NCBI RefSeq assembly: GCF_000620065.1
Contig: NZ_JHVI01000027.1
Span: 1-42,664, forward strand
Length of the DNA stretch: 42,664 nucleotides
Direction: 5' to 3'
Source: Meiothermus cerbereus DSM 11376
GTDB lineage: Bacteria; Deinococcota; Deinococci; Deinococcales; Thermaceae
Shown one piece after another: positions 35,000-42,664 of this stretch (position 1 is the first letter of the stretch; each line of letters starts with the position of its first letter). A model generated the notes under the pieces. It was given only the letters and a program-made list of their open reading frames with translations, made no database searches and was not told the DNA's origin. Position numbers and translations under genes: made by a program.

Positions 35000-35011
35000 A
35001 ACCTACCCTAC

Positions 35012-35048
35012 AGCGATGGCGGGGGCTTTGCCTCTGCCGTCGCTTTTT
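35012..35048 (+). terminator. acnA terminator
   Basis: AGCGATGGC (35012-35020) pairs with GCCGTCGCT (35036-35044, one G-U pair), with five T at 35044-35048. It lies 12 bases after the stop codon. Confidence 0.88.
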
Positions 35049-35060
35049 AGGCACCCTTCA

Positions 35061-35181
35061 TATGAACCCCGCCTGAATCGTTCCGTTAGGGAGAGGTTAG
35101 GGCATCATCGTTTTCAGGCTGTTGCTACCCGCGCTTCAGGCGGGGGCCCCAGAAAAAGAACAAATCGAAGACATCTGTTAT
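35061..35181 (+). repeat. Interspersed repeat family A, copy 2
   Basis: Starts TATGAACCCCGCCTGAATCG and ends AGACATCTGTTAT, with arms CCCGCCTGAA and TTCAGGCGGG. It follows the acnA terminator by 12 bases. Bases 35182-35280 hold nothing recognisable. Confidence 0.9.
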
Positions 35182-35281
35182 CAATATTAGGAGCGCTCCA
35201 AGGAAACCCCTCAATTAGCTGCATTAGCCACTCGTTGGCAGCGCCAGGATTGCCAATCACTTGGGGGCGAGGTGGGCTGGG

Positions 35282-35352
35282 GGCTGTGCTAACATAGCAG
35301 CGTGCGCTTTAGAGGGGCCGGGTAGCCTGCCCCTGCAGGTTGCTGGCTTTTT
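35282..35352 (+). promoter_or_regulatory. Promoter and structured leader of the GT2 gene
   Basis: GGCTGTGCTAACATA (35282-35296) holds an extended -10 (TG-C-TAACAT) and is repeated exactly at 37376-37390 before the GT4 gene. The leader can form AGGGGC/GCCCCT (35313-35318/35329-35334) or CCTGC/GCAGG (35326-35330/35335-35339). These exclude each other and precede five T (35348-35352). An attenuator is possible but unproven. Confidence 0.4.
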
Positions 35353-35364
35353 ATTGGAGATTCG

Positions 35365-36075
35365 ATGAAACCTAGTGTCAGTGTCGTGGTACCGGCCCGC
35401 AACGAAGAAGAGATGATTGGGGCATGCCTGCAGTCGATATTAAAGCAGGAGCCTGCCCCCCACGAAGTCATCCTGGTTGACAACGGCTCCACCGACCGCA
35501 CCGGCGAAATCGGGCGCAGCCTGGGTGTGCGGGTCATCTACCAGCCCAAGCCCGGCCTGCACATTGCCCGCCAGACGGGCCTCGAGGCCGCTACCGGAGA
35601 GGTTGTGGCCGCCACCGATGCCGACTGCAGGGTAGAGCCCGGCTGGATCGCGGCCATCCAGGAGGCTTTTAGCGACCCGGAGGTGGTGGAAACCTACGGC
35701 CCGCTCGAGTTTTTCGATGGCCCCCTCTTCGACCGCATGCTCTCGCGCTACGGCTACCCGCTGTTTTTAGGCATCATGGCTAAGCTGGGCCAGCCCAACA
35801 CCGCAGGGGGCAACCACGCCGTTCGCCGAGCGGTGGCCCTCGAGGTCGGTGGCTACGACGTGCCATACGGCGAAGACTTGCGGTTGATGCTCAAGCTAAG
35901 AGCTCGCGGCAAAATCGTCTATACCCCCAAAGCCCGGGTGCTGACCTCGGGCCGCCGTCTGAGCAAAGGGCGTTGGAAGATGTACGGGGTGCACCTCAAA
36001 AATATCTGGGCGCGCTTGCGTGGAGCCCCGCAGGACTATGGCAACGACTATTACGCAGACCGAGAACGGCAGTAA
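35365..36075 (+). CDS. Glycosyltransferase family 2
   Basis: The 236-residue GT-A type enzyme begins with SVSVVVPARNEEEMIGACLQSI and has VDNGSTDRTGEI for nucleotide-sugar binding. The metal-binding acidic triad is in AATDADCRVEPGW. GYDVPYGEDLRLMLKLRARG carries the ED catalytic region. It has no membrane helix, so it is probably a cytoplasmic or peripheral enzyme. GGAG lies 6-7 bases before the ATG. It heads a set with a NodB-type deacetylase and a GT4, suggesting an envelope polysaccharide or glycolipid. The sugar and acceptor are not evident. Confidence 0.9.
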   Translation: MKPSVSVVVPARNEEEMIGACLQSILKQEPAPHEVILVDNGSTDRTGEIGRSLGVRVIYQPKPGLHIARQTGLEAATGEVVAATDADCRVEPGWIAAIQEAFSDPEVVETYGPLEFFDGPLFDRMLSRYGYPLFLGIMAKLGQPNTAGGNHAVRRAVALEVGGYDVPYGEDLRLMLKLRARGKIVYTPKARVLTSGRRLSKGRWKMYGVHLKNIWARLRGAPQDYGNDYYADRERQ

Positions 36076-36197
36076 ACCCGCCTGCCCCCTCACGTCCAGG
36101 GGGCTGGGGCTTCCGGCTCTGCGTGCTGGTGCGCTTTTAGCTTGCCAGGCGCCAGGCCCGAATCAAAGGTAACAGGGCCATCCCGAAGGAGGTTTTT

Positions 36198-37370
36198 GTG
36201 GAAATTCTCATTTTGCTTTTGCTGTTGCTGGCCCTCTATCTGGGCGCCGACATCGTCTACCGCTGGATGGGTGTGGGGGCAGTTGCCTGGGGCAGCCGCA
36301 GCAGTCCCAAAATCGCCCTGACCTTTGACGATGGCCCCAGCCTTCACACCGAGGCCATCCTGGAACGCTTGCGAGAGCACGGCATTAAAGCTACTTTTTT
36401 TGTGCTGCAGAGCCAGGTACAGCGGTATCCCCAGCTGCTGGACAAAATCCTGGCCGAAGGCCACCAGGTCGAAAGCCACGGCCAAGTACACCGTCCGGCC
36501 TTCTTGCTGTGGCCCTGGCAGGAGGCCCGTCAAATTCGGGCCATACCGGGCCGGTTCTATCGCCCGCCCCACGGCATCCACTCTCCCCTAACCCGCCTGC
36601 TGGCCAAAGCGGCTGGCAAACAGGTAGCGCTGTGGGATGTGGAGGCGCAGGACTGGACCAGCAAAGACCCCCAGGCCCTGGCCCAGCGCATCCTGGTCTG
36701 GTGCAGGCCGGGCTCTATTATCCTGCTGCACGACAACGACCGGTTTCCACAAACCCTGGCCATTCTCGACGAAATTTTGCCCCTGCTAAAAGAGCTGGGC
36801 TACCAGCCCGTGCGGCTGGATGAGCTCGAGGCCCGACCGCTCACCTGGCGCGAGGGCCTGATGCGGGCCAGCCAGGGCGGACATGAGCGGTACTTTATAA
36901 AGAACAAGGTACAGCGGCTGGGACTGGGGCCCTTCGATTACCTGGCGGTAAGCCCCTGTGCATTCCCTGGCCCCAGCCAGCCTGGTTTAAGGAAAGGTGA
37001 GCCCAGCCTCGAGGTGCACCTCGACTCGGTACGTACCCCTGCCATGACCCAGATGCAGCTTTTGCGTGAGGGACGCAAAGGCTTTACCCTGCTGGCCGAG
37101 TATGTGCAGTCCAGGCCGGAAATTCGGGGTGTATGGGGTATTTCCCAGGCAGCCACGGGGTTGCGTGTGTTTGGGTTTCACCTGGCCCCCGTTACGCTGC
37201 TGCAACGCTTGATTAGCGGCACGGCCAGCGCATGGTTTTTGTGGCTGTACCGGGGTGAGTTACCCAAGCGCTCACTGCCATTGGCGATTTTGGGATATAG
37301 CCCGAGGGACGAGTTTCTGGCCAAGTGGCTCAAGTCCGCAAAAGCGCCAGAAAACCTCCAGGAGCGGTAA
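36198..37370 (+). CDS. Polysaccharide deacetylase (NodB domain) with C-terminal YkoP-like domain
   Basis: The 390-residue protein starts at GTG 36198 (GGAGG 6-7 bases upstream) with a membrane anchor (ILILLLLLLALYLGADIV). The NodB domain runs ~38-225: KIALTFDDGPS gives Asp44/Asp45, and ESHGQVHR gives metal ligands His94 and His98. FYRPPHGIHSP and PGSIILLHDND are the later motifs. Residues ~235-390 form a second domain (ERYFIKNKVQRLGLGPFDYLAVSP), which resembles the YkoP domain often fused to such deacetylases. It likely removes acetyl groups from an envelope glycan. The 122 bases before it hold no gene. Confidence 0.87.
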   Translation: MEILILLLLLLALYLGADIVYRWMGVGAVAWGSRSSPKIALTFDDGPSLHTEAILERLREHGIKATFFVLQSQVQRYPQLLDKILAEGHQVESHGQVHRPAFLLWPWQEARQIRAIPGRFYRPPHGIHSPLTRLLAKAAGKQVALWDVEAQDWTSKDPQALAQRILVWCRPGSIILLHDNDRFPQTLAILDEILPLLKELGYQPVRLDELEARPLTWREGLMRASQGGHERYFIKNKVQRLGLGPFDYLAVSPCAFPGPSQPGLRKGEPSLEVHLDSVRTPAMTQMQLLREGRKGFTLLAEYVQSRPEIRGVWGISQAATGLRVFGFHLAPVTLLQRLISGTASAWFLWLYRGELPKRSLPLAILGYSPRDEFLAKWLKSAKAPENLQER

Positions 37371-37380
37371 TTGAAGGCTG

Positions 37381-37389
37381 TGCTAACAT
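37381..37389 (+). promoter_or_regulatory. Extended -10 of the GT4 gene
   Basis: TG-C-TAACAT lies within a 15-base block (37376-37390) identical to that before the GT2 gene. It ends 6 bases before the GTG start, so this transcript is probably leaderless. Confidence 0.5.
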
Positions 37390-37395
37390 ATACCC

Positions 37396-38595
37396 GTGCG
37401 TCTATACCGCATTGGCCTGTTTACCGACACCTATCTCCCGGCACCTAACGGTGTTGCCACCAGCGTTTACTTGCTTAATCGTGAGTTGCGCCGCATGGGC
37501 CACGAGGCCTGGGTGCTGGCCCCCGAAATGCCGGATGCCGAACCCCAGGAGGACTGGGTGGTACGGATACCCAGTGTGCCTTATCCCTTTTTCGAAAACC
37601 AACGGCTGGCCATGCCCAGCAGCCGCCTGTTGCCCACCGAATTCGAGATTTTTCATACCCACACACCATTGTTTATAGGTATCTGGGGAGCCCGGCTAGC
37701 CTACCGCAACCGCCTCCCGCACGTCTCAACCTTCCATACCCACCTGGAAAAATACGCCCACTATATCCCCGGCTTAGCTACCCTCGACAAGTATATGGGC
37801 ATCATGCAAAAGGTCTGCCAAGCCTTCTACAACCGGGCCGACGTGGTGATTGCTCCCACCGAGCCAGTAAAAAAACTGGCCGAAAGCTACGCTATAGAAC
37901 GTGAGATAAAGGTGATTCCCACGGGTATCGACACCGACATTTTGCAGTCAGCTCCGAACCCAGTCTCGCCCTGGCCTTCCGGCAAACGCCGGTTGCTGTA
38001 TACAGGACGACTGGGAAAGGAAAAAAGTGTGGATGTGGTGATTCGAGCCCTGGCCGAAATTCGCAAAGAGTCGGATGCTCATCTAGCTCTAGTGGGAATG
38101 GGGCCAGAACAAGAATCGCTCGAGCATCTGGTACAGCAACTTGGCCTTACCGAACACATCACCTTTGTGGGGCCGGTTTCTTACGACAAGATCGGCGGTT
38201 ACTACCGCATGGCCGAGCTTTTCCTGTTCGCTAGTGAGACCGAAACCCAGGGGTTGGTCATCTGGGAGGCCCAGGCCGTGGGCGTGCCCGTAGTTGCTGT
38301 AGGTGCGGAAGGTACGCTGCAAGGGGTGGAGGTGGGCAGCAGCGGCTACCTGGTACCACCCGGCGATTACCGTGCCATGGCCGAAAAGGCGCTCGAGCTA
38401 CTCCGAGACGAGTCTTTACGGCAACGCTTTAGCGAAGGCGCCCGTAAGTTTGCTGATCAACGCACGGCCCGCCGGGTGGCCGAGCAGATCGTGGCCGTCT
38501 ACGACGAGGCCACCCGGCTGGTGGAAGTCGAACCGCGCCGCCTCAAGATTCCGTTCCCCCGTCTACCCCAAAACAGCTTCAGCAGCTCCCGATAG
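37396..38595 (+). CDS. Glycosyltransferase family 4
   Basis: The 399-residue GT-B enzyme begins RIGLFTDTYLPAPNGVATSVYLLNRELRRMGHEA, the family 4 opening. HTHTPLFIGIWG and STFHTHLEKYAHYIPG mark the acceptor half. VIPTGIDTDI, LLYTGRLGKEKSVDVVIRAL and FLFASETETQGLVIWEAQAVGVPVVAVGAEG form the nucleotide-sugar half, with the Glu-x7-Glu motif in the last. The pattern resembles enzymes that build glucosyl- or galactosyl-diacylglycerols in Deinococcota and Firmicutes. Start is GTG 37396 and no Shine-Dalgarno is present. The product is inferred. Confidence 0.9.
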   Translation: MRLYRIGLFTDTYLPAPNGVATSVYLLNRELRRMGHEAWVLAPEMPDAEPQEDWVVRIPSVPYPFFENQRLAMPSSRLLPTEFEIFHTHTPLFIGIWGARLAYRNRLPHVSTFHTHLEKYAHYIPGLATLDKYMGIMQKVCQAFYNRADVVIAPTEPVKKLAESYAIEREIKVIPTGIDTDILQSAPNPVSPWPSGKRRLLYTGRLGKEKSVDVVIRALAEIRKESDAHLALVGMGPEQESLEHLVQQLGLTEHITFVGPVSYDKIGGYYRMAELFLFASETETQGLVIWEAQAVGVPVVAVGAEGTLQGVEVGSSGYLVPPGDYRAMAEKALELLRDESLRQRFSEGARKFADQRTARRVAEQIVAVYDEATRLVEVEPRRLKIPFPRLPQNSFSSSR

Positions 38596-38638
38596 CCGTG
38601 GTGAGCCCCAGGATTTATTCTCCCCCAAGACGAGCTCC

Positions 38639-39358
38639 GTGACCCGCTACCGCATCCGCACACGCCCCACCCAGCCCTTTGCGGGCGAGCGCACCCAGGC
38701 GGTGCCCGGGCGGGGCCTCGAGTTCTACGAGCTGCGCGGCTACACCCAGGGTGACGAACCCCGCTTTATCGACTGGCATGCCTATGCCCGTACTGGACGG
38801 TTATATACCCGCATCTTCCAGGCCGAAGCCCCGGCCCGCTTCACTTTTTTTCTGGATGGCTCTAAAAGCATGCTGCTCTATGGCAAGCAGGCCTATGCCG
38901 AGCGGGTAGCGCATATTCTGACAGGGCTGGCCAGGCCGGAAGGCGCTTTTTTGTGGGGTGGGGGCCGCTACCGGGGCCAGCTAGGCTGGGTGGAAGCGGG
39001 GCCTTCGGTGTTGCTCCAGCAGCCCCGGCCCAGGGGCGTAACGGTGCTGCTGACCGATGGTCTGGACGAGGCAGACTGGCCGCGCATGCTGCAAAAGCTC
39101 CGGCGTGTGGTGCTCATTCAGATCATGGCCCCCGAGGAGCTGGCCCCCCACTTTAGCGAGGCCCTGCTGCACGATGTGGAGGTAGACCAGCGTATGGAGG
39201 TAGGGCAGGCGGAAATACGGGGTTACCAGGAGGCGCTGGAAAAGCACCTGCTGCTTCTTAGAACCATCGCCCGTCGACTGGGAAGCTATGCGCTCTTACG
39301 CGTGGGCCAACCAATTGTACCGGCCTTGCTGCGGCAGGGCGTTCTGGAGGAGCGCTAA
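38639..39358 (+). CDS. DUF58 domain protein
   Basis: From GTG 38639 the protein has 239 residues. It carries the DUF58 signature YELRGYTQGDEPRFIDWHAYARTGRLYTRIFQAE (R-x-Y-x2-GD-x2-R-x-IDW-x3-AR). A VWA-like part follows, with FFLDGSKSMLLYGKQAYAERVAHIL (DxSxS-like) and VTVLLTDGLDEADW. Upstream in-frame codons lie inside the GT4 gene in another frame, so the later start is chosen. DUF58 proteins usually work with MoxR ATPases and VWA membrane proteins. No MoxR gene is in the window, but a VWA membrane protein is at 28043. Exact role unknown. Confidence 0.85.
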   Translation: MTRYRIRTRPTQPFAGERTQAVPGRGLEFYELRGYTQGDEPRFIDWHAYARTGRLYTRIFQAEAPARFTFFLDGSKSMLLYGKQAYAERVAHILTGLARPEGAFLWGGGRYRGQLGWVEAGPSVLLQQPRPRGVTVLLTDGLDEADWPRMLQKLRRVVLIQIMAPEELAPHFSEALLHDVEVDQRMEVGQAEIRGYQEALEKHLLLLRTIARRLGSYALLRVGQPIVPALLRQGVLEER

Positions 39359-39369
39359 GTTTCTCCAGA

Positions 39370-39471
39370 GTTGAAATGCAAGTTGCTGCTCCAAAATATC
39401 ACTGAGGCATTGCGCCAGGTAGGCATAGACTCATTCCGCGGGGTTTTGCCAATCTACCCTGGTGCAACTTA
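39370..39471 (-). repeat. Interspersed repeat family B, copy 2 (reverse)
   Basis: Reads GTTGAAATGCAAG... to ...TGCAACTTA, the reverse complement of 21303-21404, with the same TTGCGCCAGG-type end near 39410. It directly joins repeat A3. Confidence 0.85.
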
Positions 39472-39594
39472 TATGAACCCCGCCTGAATCGTTCCGTTAG
39501 GGATTGTCAGAGCATCCTGGCTTTTCGAGCTAATGCTATCCGCGCTTCAGGCAGGGGCCCCAGAAAAAAGAACAAATCAAAGACATCTCCTATT
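39472..39594 (+). repeat. Interspersed repeat family A, copy 3
   Basis: Starts TATGAACCCCGCCTGAATCG and ends AGACATCTCCTAT. The second arm has one change (TTCAGGCAGGG). It abuts repeat B2, making a composite of about 225 bases. Confidence 0.9.
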
Positions 39595-39611
39595 AGACCC
39601 ACCTGAACCTG

Positions 39612-40364
39612 CTATAGCGTAAATGCTTCTGGTGGGAGGGCATAGCCCAGAGGTTCCAGCAGGGCCGCTAGGTGGAACCTCTGGAACTCCTCTGGGGGCA
39701 CGTACTCGCCTATAAGGCGCAGGGCCTCGACAGGCAAAGGCTTGAGGGCAATTACGCAGTGGTAGGGTTGCAGCAAGGCCAGCGGCAGGTTTCCCCCCGC
39801 ATACACAATGAGGTCGGCCTGGCGGGCCACCACCGTGGCCTGCACCTCGGCGGCAGCCGCCACCCCCCGCTGGGGCAGCGGCAAAAGCTCCAAAAAGCCC
39901 TCGCCCTCGGGAAAACTCCGGCCAAGCACCGAGACTTTGGTCAGTCCGCGCAGACCCTGGGCCAGTTCCGGGCGAACAGGGCCCAGCCAGAGCGCTTTAT
40001 CGCCGAAGGCATAGCGGCGAATCAGGTTGGCCAGCGCGATGGGCTCGAGGTAAAACCCACGGGTTCCAGTAACCTCGGGCAGCACCAAGTCTACCCGCCG
40101 GGCTTGAAGCGCCTCGGGCTCGAGGTTTTGCACGGCATTCAGGGCCAGGGCCTGCAGGCCGGGGTCTTCCAGCACCGCACCCCGGAAGCCCAGAGGTTGA
40201 AGGCCCATGAGGGCGGCCTCGAGCCTCGCTCCCGGCTGGCTTGGGTAGACAAACAGGGGCAGGTGGTGGTGCAACGAGGCTGCCAGTAGCGGCTCGAACC
40301 AGCGGCTGTGGCCCTGGTGAAAGACCACCAGGGGGCGGGTTGCGGTGTAATCGCGGGCGTGCAT
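39612..40364 (-). CDS. Conserved-looking protein of unknown function
   Basis: The 250-residue soluble protein has two parts. Residues ~1-115 include PLVVFHQGHSRWFEPLLAASLHHHLPLFVYPS and LQPLGFRGAVLEDPGLQALALNAVQNL. Residues ~120-250 have a possible Rossmann-like stretch, with RQADLIVYAGGNLPLALLQPYHCVIALKP. The layout faintly resembles a degenerate shikimate dehydrogenase, but the Gly-rich nucleotide loop and the catalytic Lys/Asp pair are not visible. No activity is assigned. A TAGATT box lies 8 bases before ATG 40364, so the transcript is probably leaderless. Its codon use looks like neighbouring genes, which supports a real gene. Confidence 0.75.
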   Translation of the reverse strand: MHARDYTATRPLVVFHQGHSRWFEPLLAASLHHHLPLFVYPSQPGARLEAALMGLQPLGFRGAVLEDPGLQALALNAVQNLEPEALQARRVDLVLPEVTGTRGFYLEPIALANLIRRYAFGDKALWLGPVRPELAQGLRGLTKVSVLGRSFPEGEGFLELLPLPQRGVAAAAEVQATVVARQADLIVYAGGNLPLALLQPYHCVIALKPLPVEALRLIGEYVPPEEFQRFHLAALLEPLGYALPPEAFTL

Positions 40365-40372
40365 CGCCCCCT

Positions 40373-40378
40373 AATCTA
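40373..40378 (-). promoter_or_regulatory. -10 box of the 250-residue protein gene
   Basis: TAGATT on the minus strand, 8 bases before the ATG. The rest of 40379-40548 shows no recognisable gene. Confidence 0.45.
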
Positions 40379-40548
40379 CAATGCCTGCAGACCCTGGGCC
40401 ATCTTGGCAGGTTTTGTAGGTACCCCGCCCAAATCAGGCCAAAGCCAACCCGTAAGAAGTGTCCCTGGTTCGTCCGGTCTGCTGCACCGGAGCGATTCTT
40501 ATTCAACGCTTTTACTGAAGCAGACCTGTACTTAAAAAGCCACCGGTC

Positions 40549-41007
40549 TCAGAAGCCTTCTACAATAAAGCCCACCGTAAAGCGTTGAAAGCTCTCCGAG
40601 CCTATGATCTGGCTCACCTCGAGGTAAGGGCGGTAACCCCGGTCAGGAAACTGCACACCCGCCGAAAAAACGGCATAGAACCGCTCACCAAAGCGCAGCC
40701 GCAGCTCGTTTTGAGCGGTATAGCCCGTGACACCCAGCGCCAGCCCACCGGCCAGGTATGGCCGCACCAGCAAGAAGATGGGCAGCACATACACCACCTC
40801 GCCGCTCAGGTAAAGCCCGCCCGGAGAGCCCACCACCAGCTGGGAGCGGAAATCAATGGGGTAGCCGTCCAGGTAGAGTCCCAGATGACCCATGAAGTTG
40901 CCGCCCGGGCCATTTCGTACCGAAAAGCCAATATCGGCGCCGCTGGCAAATGCCAGGCCGAACAACAGCACAAATATTGCCCCAATGCGGCCAGTATGCT
41001 TTTTCAT
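40549..41007 (-). CDS. Small exported beta-barrel-like protein
   Basis: The 152-residue protein has a signal peptide (MKKHTGRIGAIFVLLFGLAFASG). The mature part is built of short amphipathic strands with many Gly and aromatic residues (GGNFMGHLGLYLDGYPIDFRSQLVVGSPGGLYLSGEVVYVLP) and ends in an aromatic strand (QRFTVGFIVEGF), as outer-membrane barrels do. It resembles the protein at 21416-21853 in length and design (QLVVGSPGGLYLSGEVVY compared with DLVALIYGDVIFQ...GGEVLF). Function unknown. The decayed insertion sequence begins just upstream of its start. Confidence 0.72.
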   Translation of the reverse strand: MKKHTGRIGAIFVLLFGLAFASGADIGFSVRNGPGGNFMGHLGLYLDGYPIDFRSQLVVGSPGGLYLSGEVVYVLPIFLLVRPYLAGGLALGVTGYTAQNELRLRFGERFYAVFSAGVQFPDRGYRPYLEVSQIIGSESFQRFTVGFIVEGF

Positions 41008-41016
41008 ACCCTTACC

Positions 41017-41953
41017 CTACTCGGCAGTGTGCAGATATTGCAAGCAACCCCAATTCGGAAAAGCCACCAGCCACATTCCCCCAAGCTGCGCCAACAGCAG
41101 ACGCCAAGCGGGGTTGTGCTCCATCAGCTTGAAGAGACCATAGCCCAGCAGCACCGCATAGAGGTGAAAGACCAGCCCCTGGGTTTTACGGTAGGGGACG
41201 ATCCCCTGTCGGGACAGGCTTTGCCTGTGCACCAGGGAGCGTTCGCTCAGCCCCAGCCGATCCAGGCTGGAAAACACGCTTTCCACCATCCGGTGCCCTT
41301 GCAAAAAGTACCGCTCCCGTCGAGTATGGGGCCGCATGTTCCGCTTGTGCCTGGCAATCAGATCCACCCCCTGCCGGGCCGCCTGTGCCTTGAGGGCCTG
41401 GCTCAGATAGCCTTTATCTCCCGTGACCACCACATAGCCCAACCCCTGTAGCAGCCGCGCGGCCACCACCACGTCATGTTTGTGGGCCGGACAGAGCAGC
41501 ACCCGTCGCAAGAAGCCCTGGTCATCAACCAGCGCGTGTAAGCGCAATCCGTAAAAGTACGTGCGGTTGGCATGATCCCGACCGGAGCCTGACCCGCTTA
41601 GCCCGCGCCAGGGCTGCGGTGGGCAGCTTCTTGGAATCCATACGCAGGCACGGTGCAGGGTTATAGAGACCGGCCAGGGCTTTGACCGCCAGAATCACCT
41701 AGCCGAGTAGCTGGGCTTTGCCTTCACAGAAGGTAGCGGGTGCGGGAACCTGGTGCCCATGCGTGCGCAGCCAGTACAAGACATCCTGGGCGTAACGGAA
41801 GCGCCAGAGGTGCTGGTAGACGGCCAGGGCGATGATGAGCTCATCGCTATAGCGGGGCTTACGTCCTTGCGGAGCCTTCTTGCGTCTGGGCAGCAGCAGC
41901 GCTTCTACGGCTGCTACAATCTCTGGTAGGGACGGGTAATGTCGCATAACCAA
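41017..41953 (-). pseudogene. Decayed IS982-like transposase
   Basis: The product is split by frame changes. The first piece (41953-41699) reads MRHYPSLPEIVAAVEALLLPRRKK... and YSDELIIALAVYQHLWRFRYAQDVLYWLRTHG, then stops. A middle stretch in another frame has MDSKKLPTAAL with the first catalytic Asp. The last piece (41547-41017) has RLHALVDDQGFLRRVLLCPAHKHD, the second Asp in VTGDKGYLSQ, and a final Glu in HRMVESVFSSLDRLGLSERSL. Order and spacing fit the DDE domain of IS982-like elements. A family C repeat is inserted after GLSERSL. The reading frame runs past the element's left inverted repeat before stopping. It is not expected to be active. Confidence 0.75.
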
Positions 41954-42001
41954 CCCCCGTCCCTTATTTTCTACTGGGTGTCAGGTTCTTTTCCGAATTG
42001 G
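41050..42001 (-). mobile_element. Insertion sequence, IS982-like, ends identified
   Basis: A 14-bp perfect terminal inverted repeat, CCAATTCGGAAAAG (41050-41063) and CTTTTCCGAATTGG (41988-42001), bounds a 952-bp element containing the decayed transposase. No target duplication is evident. The right end lies only one base before the IS605-type hairpin. Confidence 0.75.
41193..41235 (-). repeat. Family C repeat inside the transposase gene
   Basis: GGGGACGATCCCCTGTCGGG followed by AC-AGGCTTTGCCT-GTGCACCA matches the VWA-gene unit (29760-29800) outside the central stem bases. AGGC-TTT-GCCT can form a hairpin here. It is read in a different frame from that in the VWA gene. Confidence 0.7.
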
Positions 42002-42002
42002 C

Positions 42003-42024
42003 GTAGAGTTTTGGTCCACTCTAC
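42003..42024 (+). mobile_element. IS200/IS605-type subterminal hairpin
   Basis: GTAGAGT (42003-42009) pairs perfectly with ACTCTAC (42018-42024) with an 8-base loop, just before the tnpB frame. IS605 elements carry such hairpins near their ends for single-strand transposition. It suggests this is the element's left end. Confidence 0.55.
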
Positions 42025-42031
42025 AAACGTC

Positions 42032-42314
42032 GTGCGGCTCAGGGCGTACCGATACCGGCTGTACCCCGCTCCTGCTCAGGCCGAGTTCCTGGCCAGGCAG
42101 TTCGGGTGCGTCCGCTATGTGTACAACTGGGGCCTGGAGCAGAAATCCAGGCGTATCAGGAAAGCCAAAAGGGAATATCACGGTTTGCGCTGGACAAGCG
42201 GCTCACCTCCCTGAAGAAGGAGCTGCCCTGGCTCGCGGAGGTGAACTCTCAGCCCTTGCAGCAAGCCCTGATACACCTGGACAAAGCCTTCACCCGGTTC
42301 TTTCGGGAGAAGAG

Positions 42315-42318
<4 letters not shown>
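42032..42318 (+). pseudogene. TnpB-like gene (IS605 family), frameshifted and interrupted
   Basis: From a GTG at 42032 the frame reads VRLRAYRYRLYPAPAQAEFLARQFGCVRYVYNWGLEQK, the TnpB N-terminal helix-turn-helix opening. A frame change near 42140-42150 is needed to continue into YQESQKGISRFALDKRLTSLKKELPWLAEVNSQPLQQALIHLDKAFTRFFREK. This matches the next TnpB block, ending where a KxxxPRFK motif should come. Instead the reading frame meets TGA (42316-42318) inside the probable group II intron. The RuvC-like catalytic part is not in the window. TnpB is an RNA-guided nuclease when intact; this copy is not. Confidence 0.78.

Positions 42319-42664
<346 letters not shown>

Overview
The window looks like a chromosome segment of a Deinococcota (Deinococcus-Thermus) bacterium, most likely Meiothermus or a close relative. 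This is inferred from the high GC content, the extreme abundance of CTCGAG, a Thermus-type RsmF whose N-terminus fits a GTG start, and many genes whose -10 box lies only 6-10 bases before the start codon (leaderless mRNAs). No 16S gene is present to confirm it. Gene functions below come from reading translated motifs by eye, not from database searches.

Layout. 1-329: 5' part of an IS630-type transposase, cut by the window edge. 687-2623: tRNA-Leu(UAA), then the divergent pair acpS / rsmF. 2652-5552: a ribbon-helix-helix regulator facing murA across a shared promoter/operator region, then prfB with its programmed +1 frameshift. 5553-6983: a phage remnant holding the end of a MuF-type head protein with a C-terminal zinc-protease-like domain and a tiny partner ORF. 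7033-18991: a large acetate block made of acsA on the minus strand, an unusual IclR-regulator/acetyl-CoA synthetase fusion, a third synthetase, a two-subunit sodium:solute symporter (DUF4212 plus large subunit), a small membrane protein, a cNMP/CBS/nucleotidyltransferase (DUF294) protein and a DnaQ-like exonuclease. 19179-25884: a FemAB-like protein, pheA, a small outer-membrane-type protein, two tandem Skp/OmpH paralogues and ftsK. 26055-31923: a secreted subtilase lipoprotein, a VWA membrane protein, a cysteine-less HMA-like small protein and an unknown lipoprotein. 32261-34999: acnA (aconitase). 35365-39358: an envelope set (GT2, NodB-type deacetylase, GT4) followed by a DUF58 protein. 39612-41007: an unknown protein and a small beta-barrel-like protein. 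41017-42664: nested mobile DNA, namely a decayed IS982-like element, the left end of an IS605-type tnpB with a frameshift, and the 5' end of a probable group II intron that interrupts tnpB.

The acetate block is the functional core. The symporter would import acetate or a similar short carboxylate, the three synthetases would activate it to acyl-CoA, and aconitase elsewhere in the window belongs to the pathway that consumes the product. The regulator-enzyme fusion could tie acyl substrate sensing directly to the activating enzyme. Three short interspersed repeat families (A, B and C) are scattered through the window. Family A ends one gene's reading frame, and family C sits inside two coding regions.
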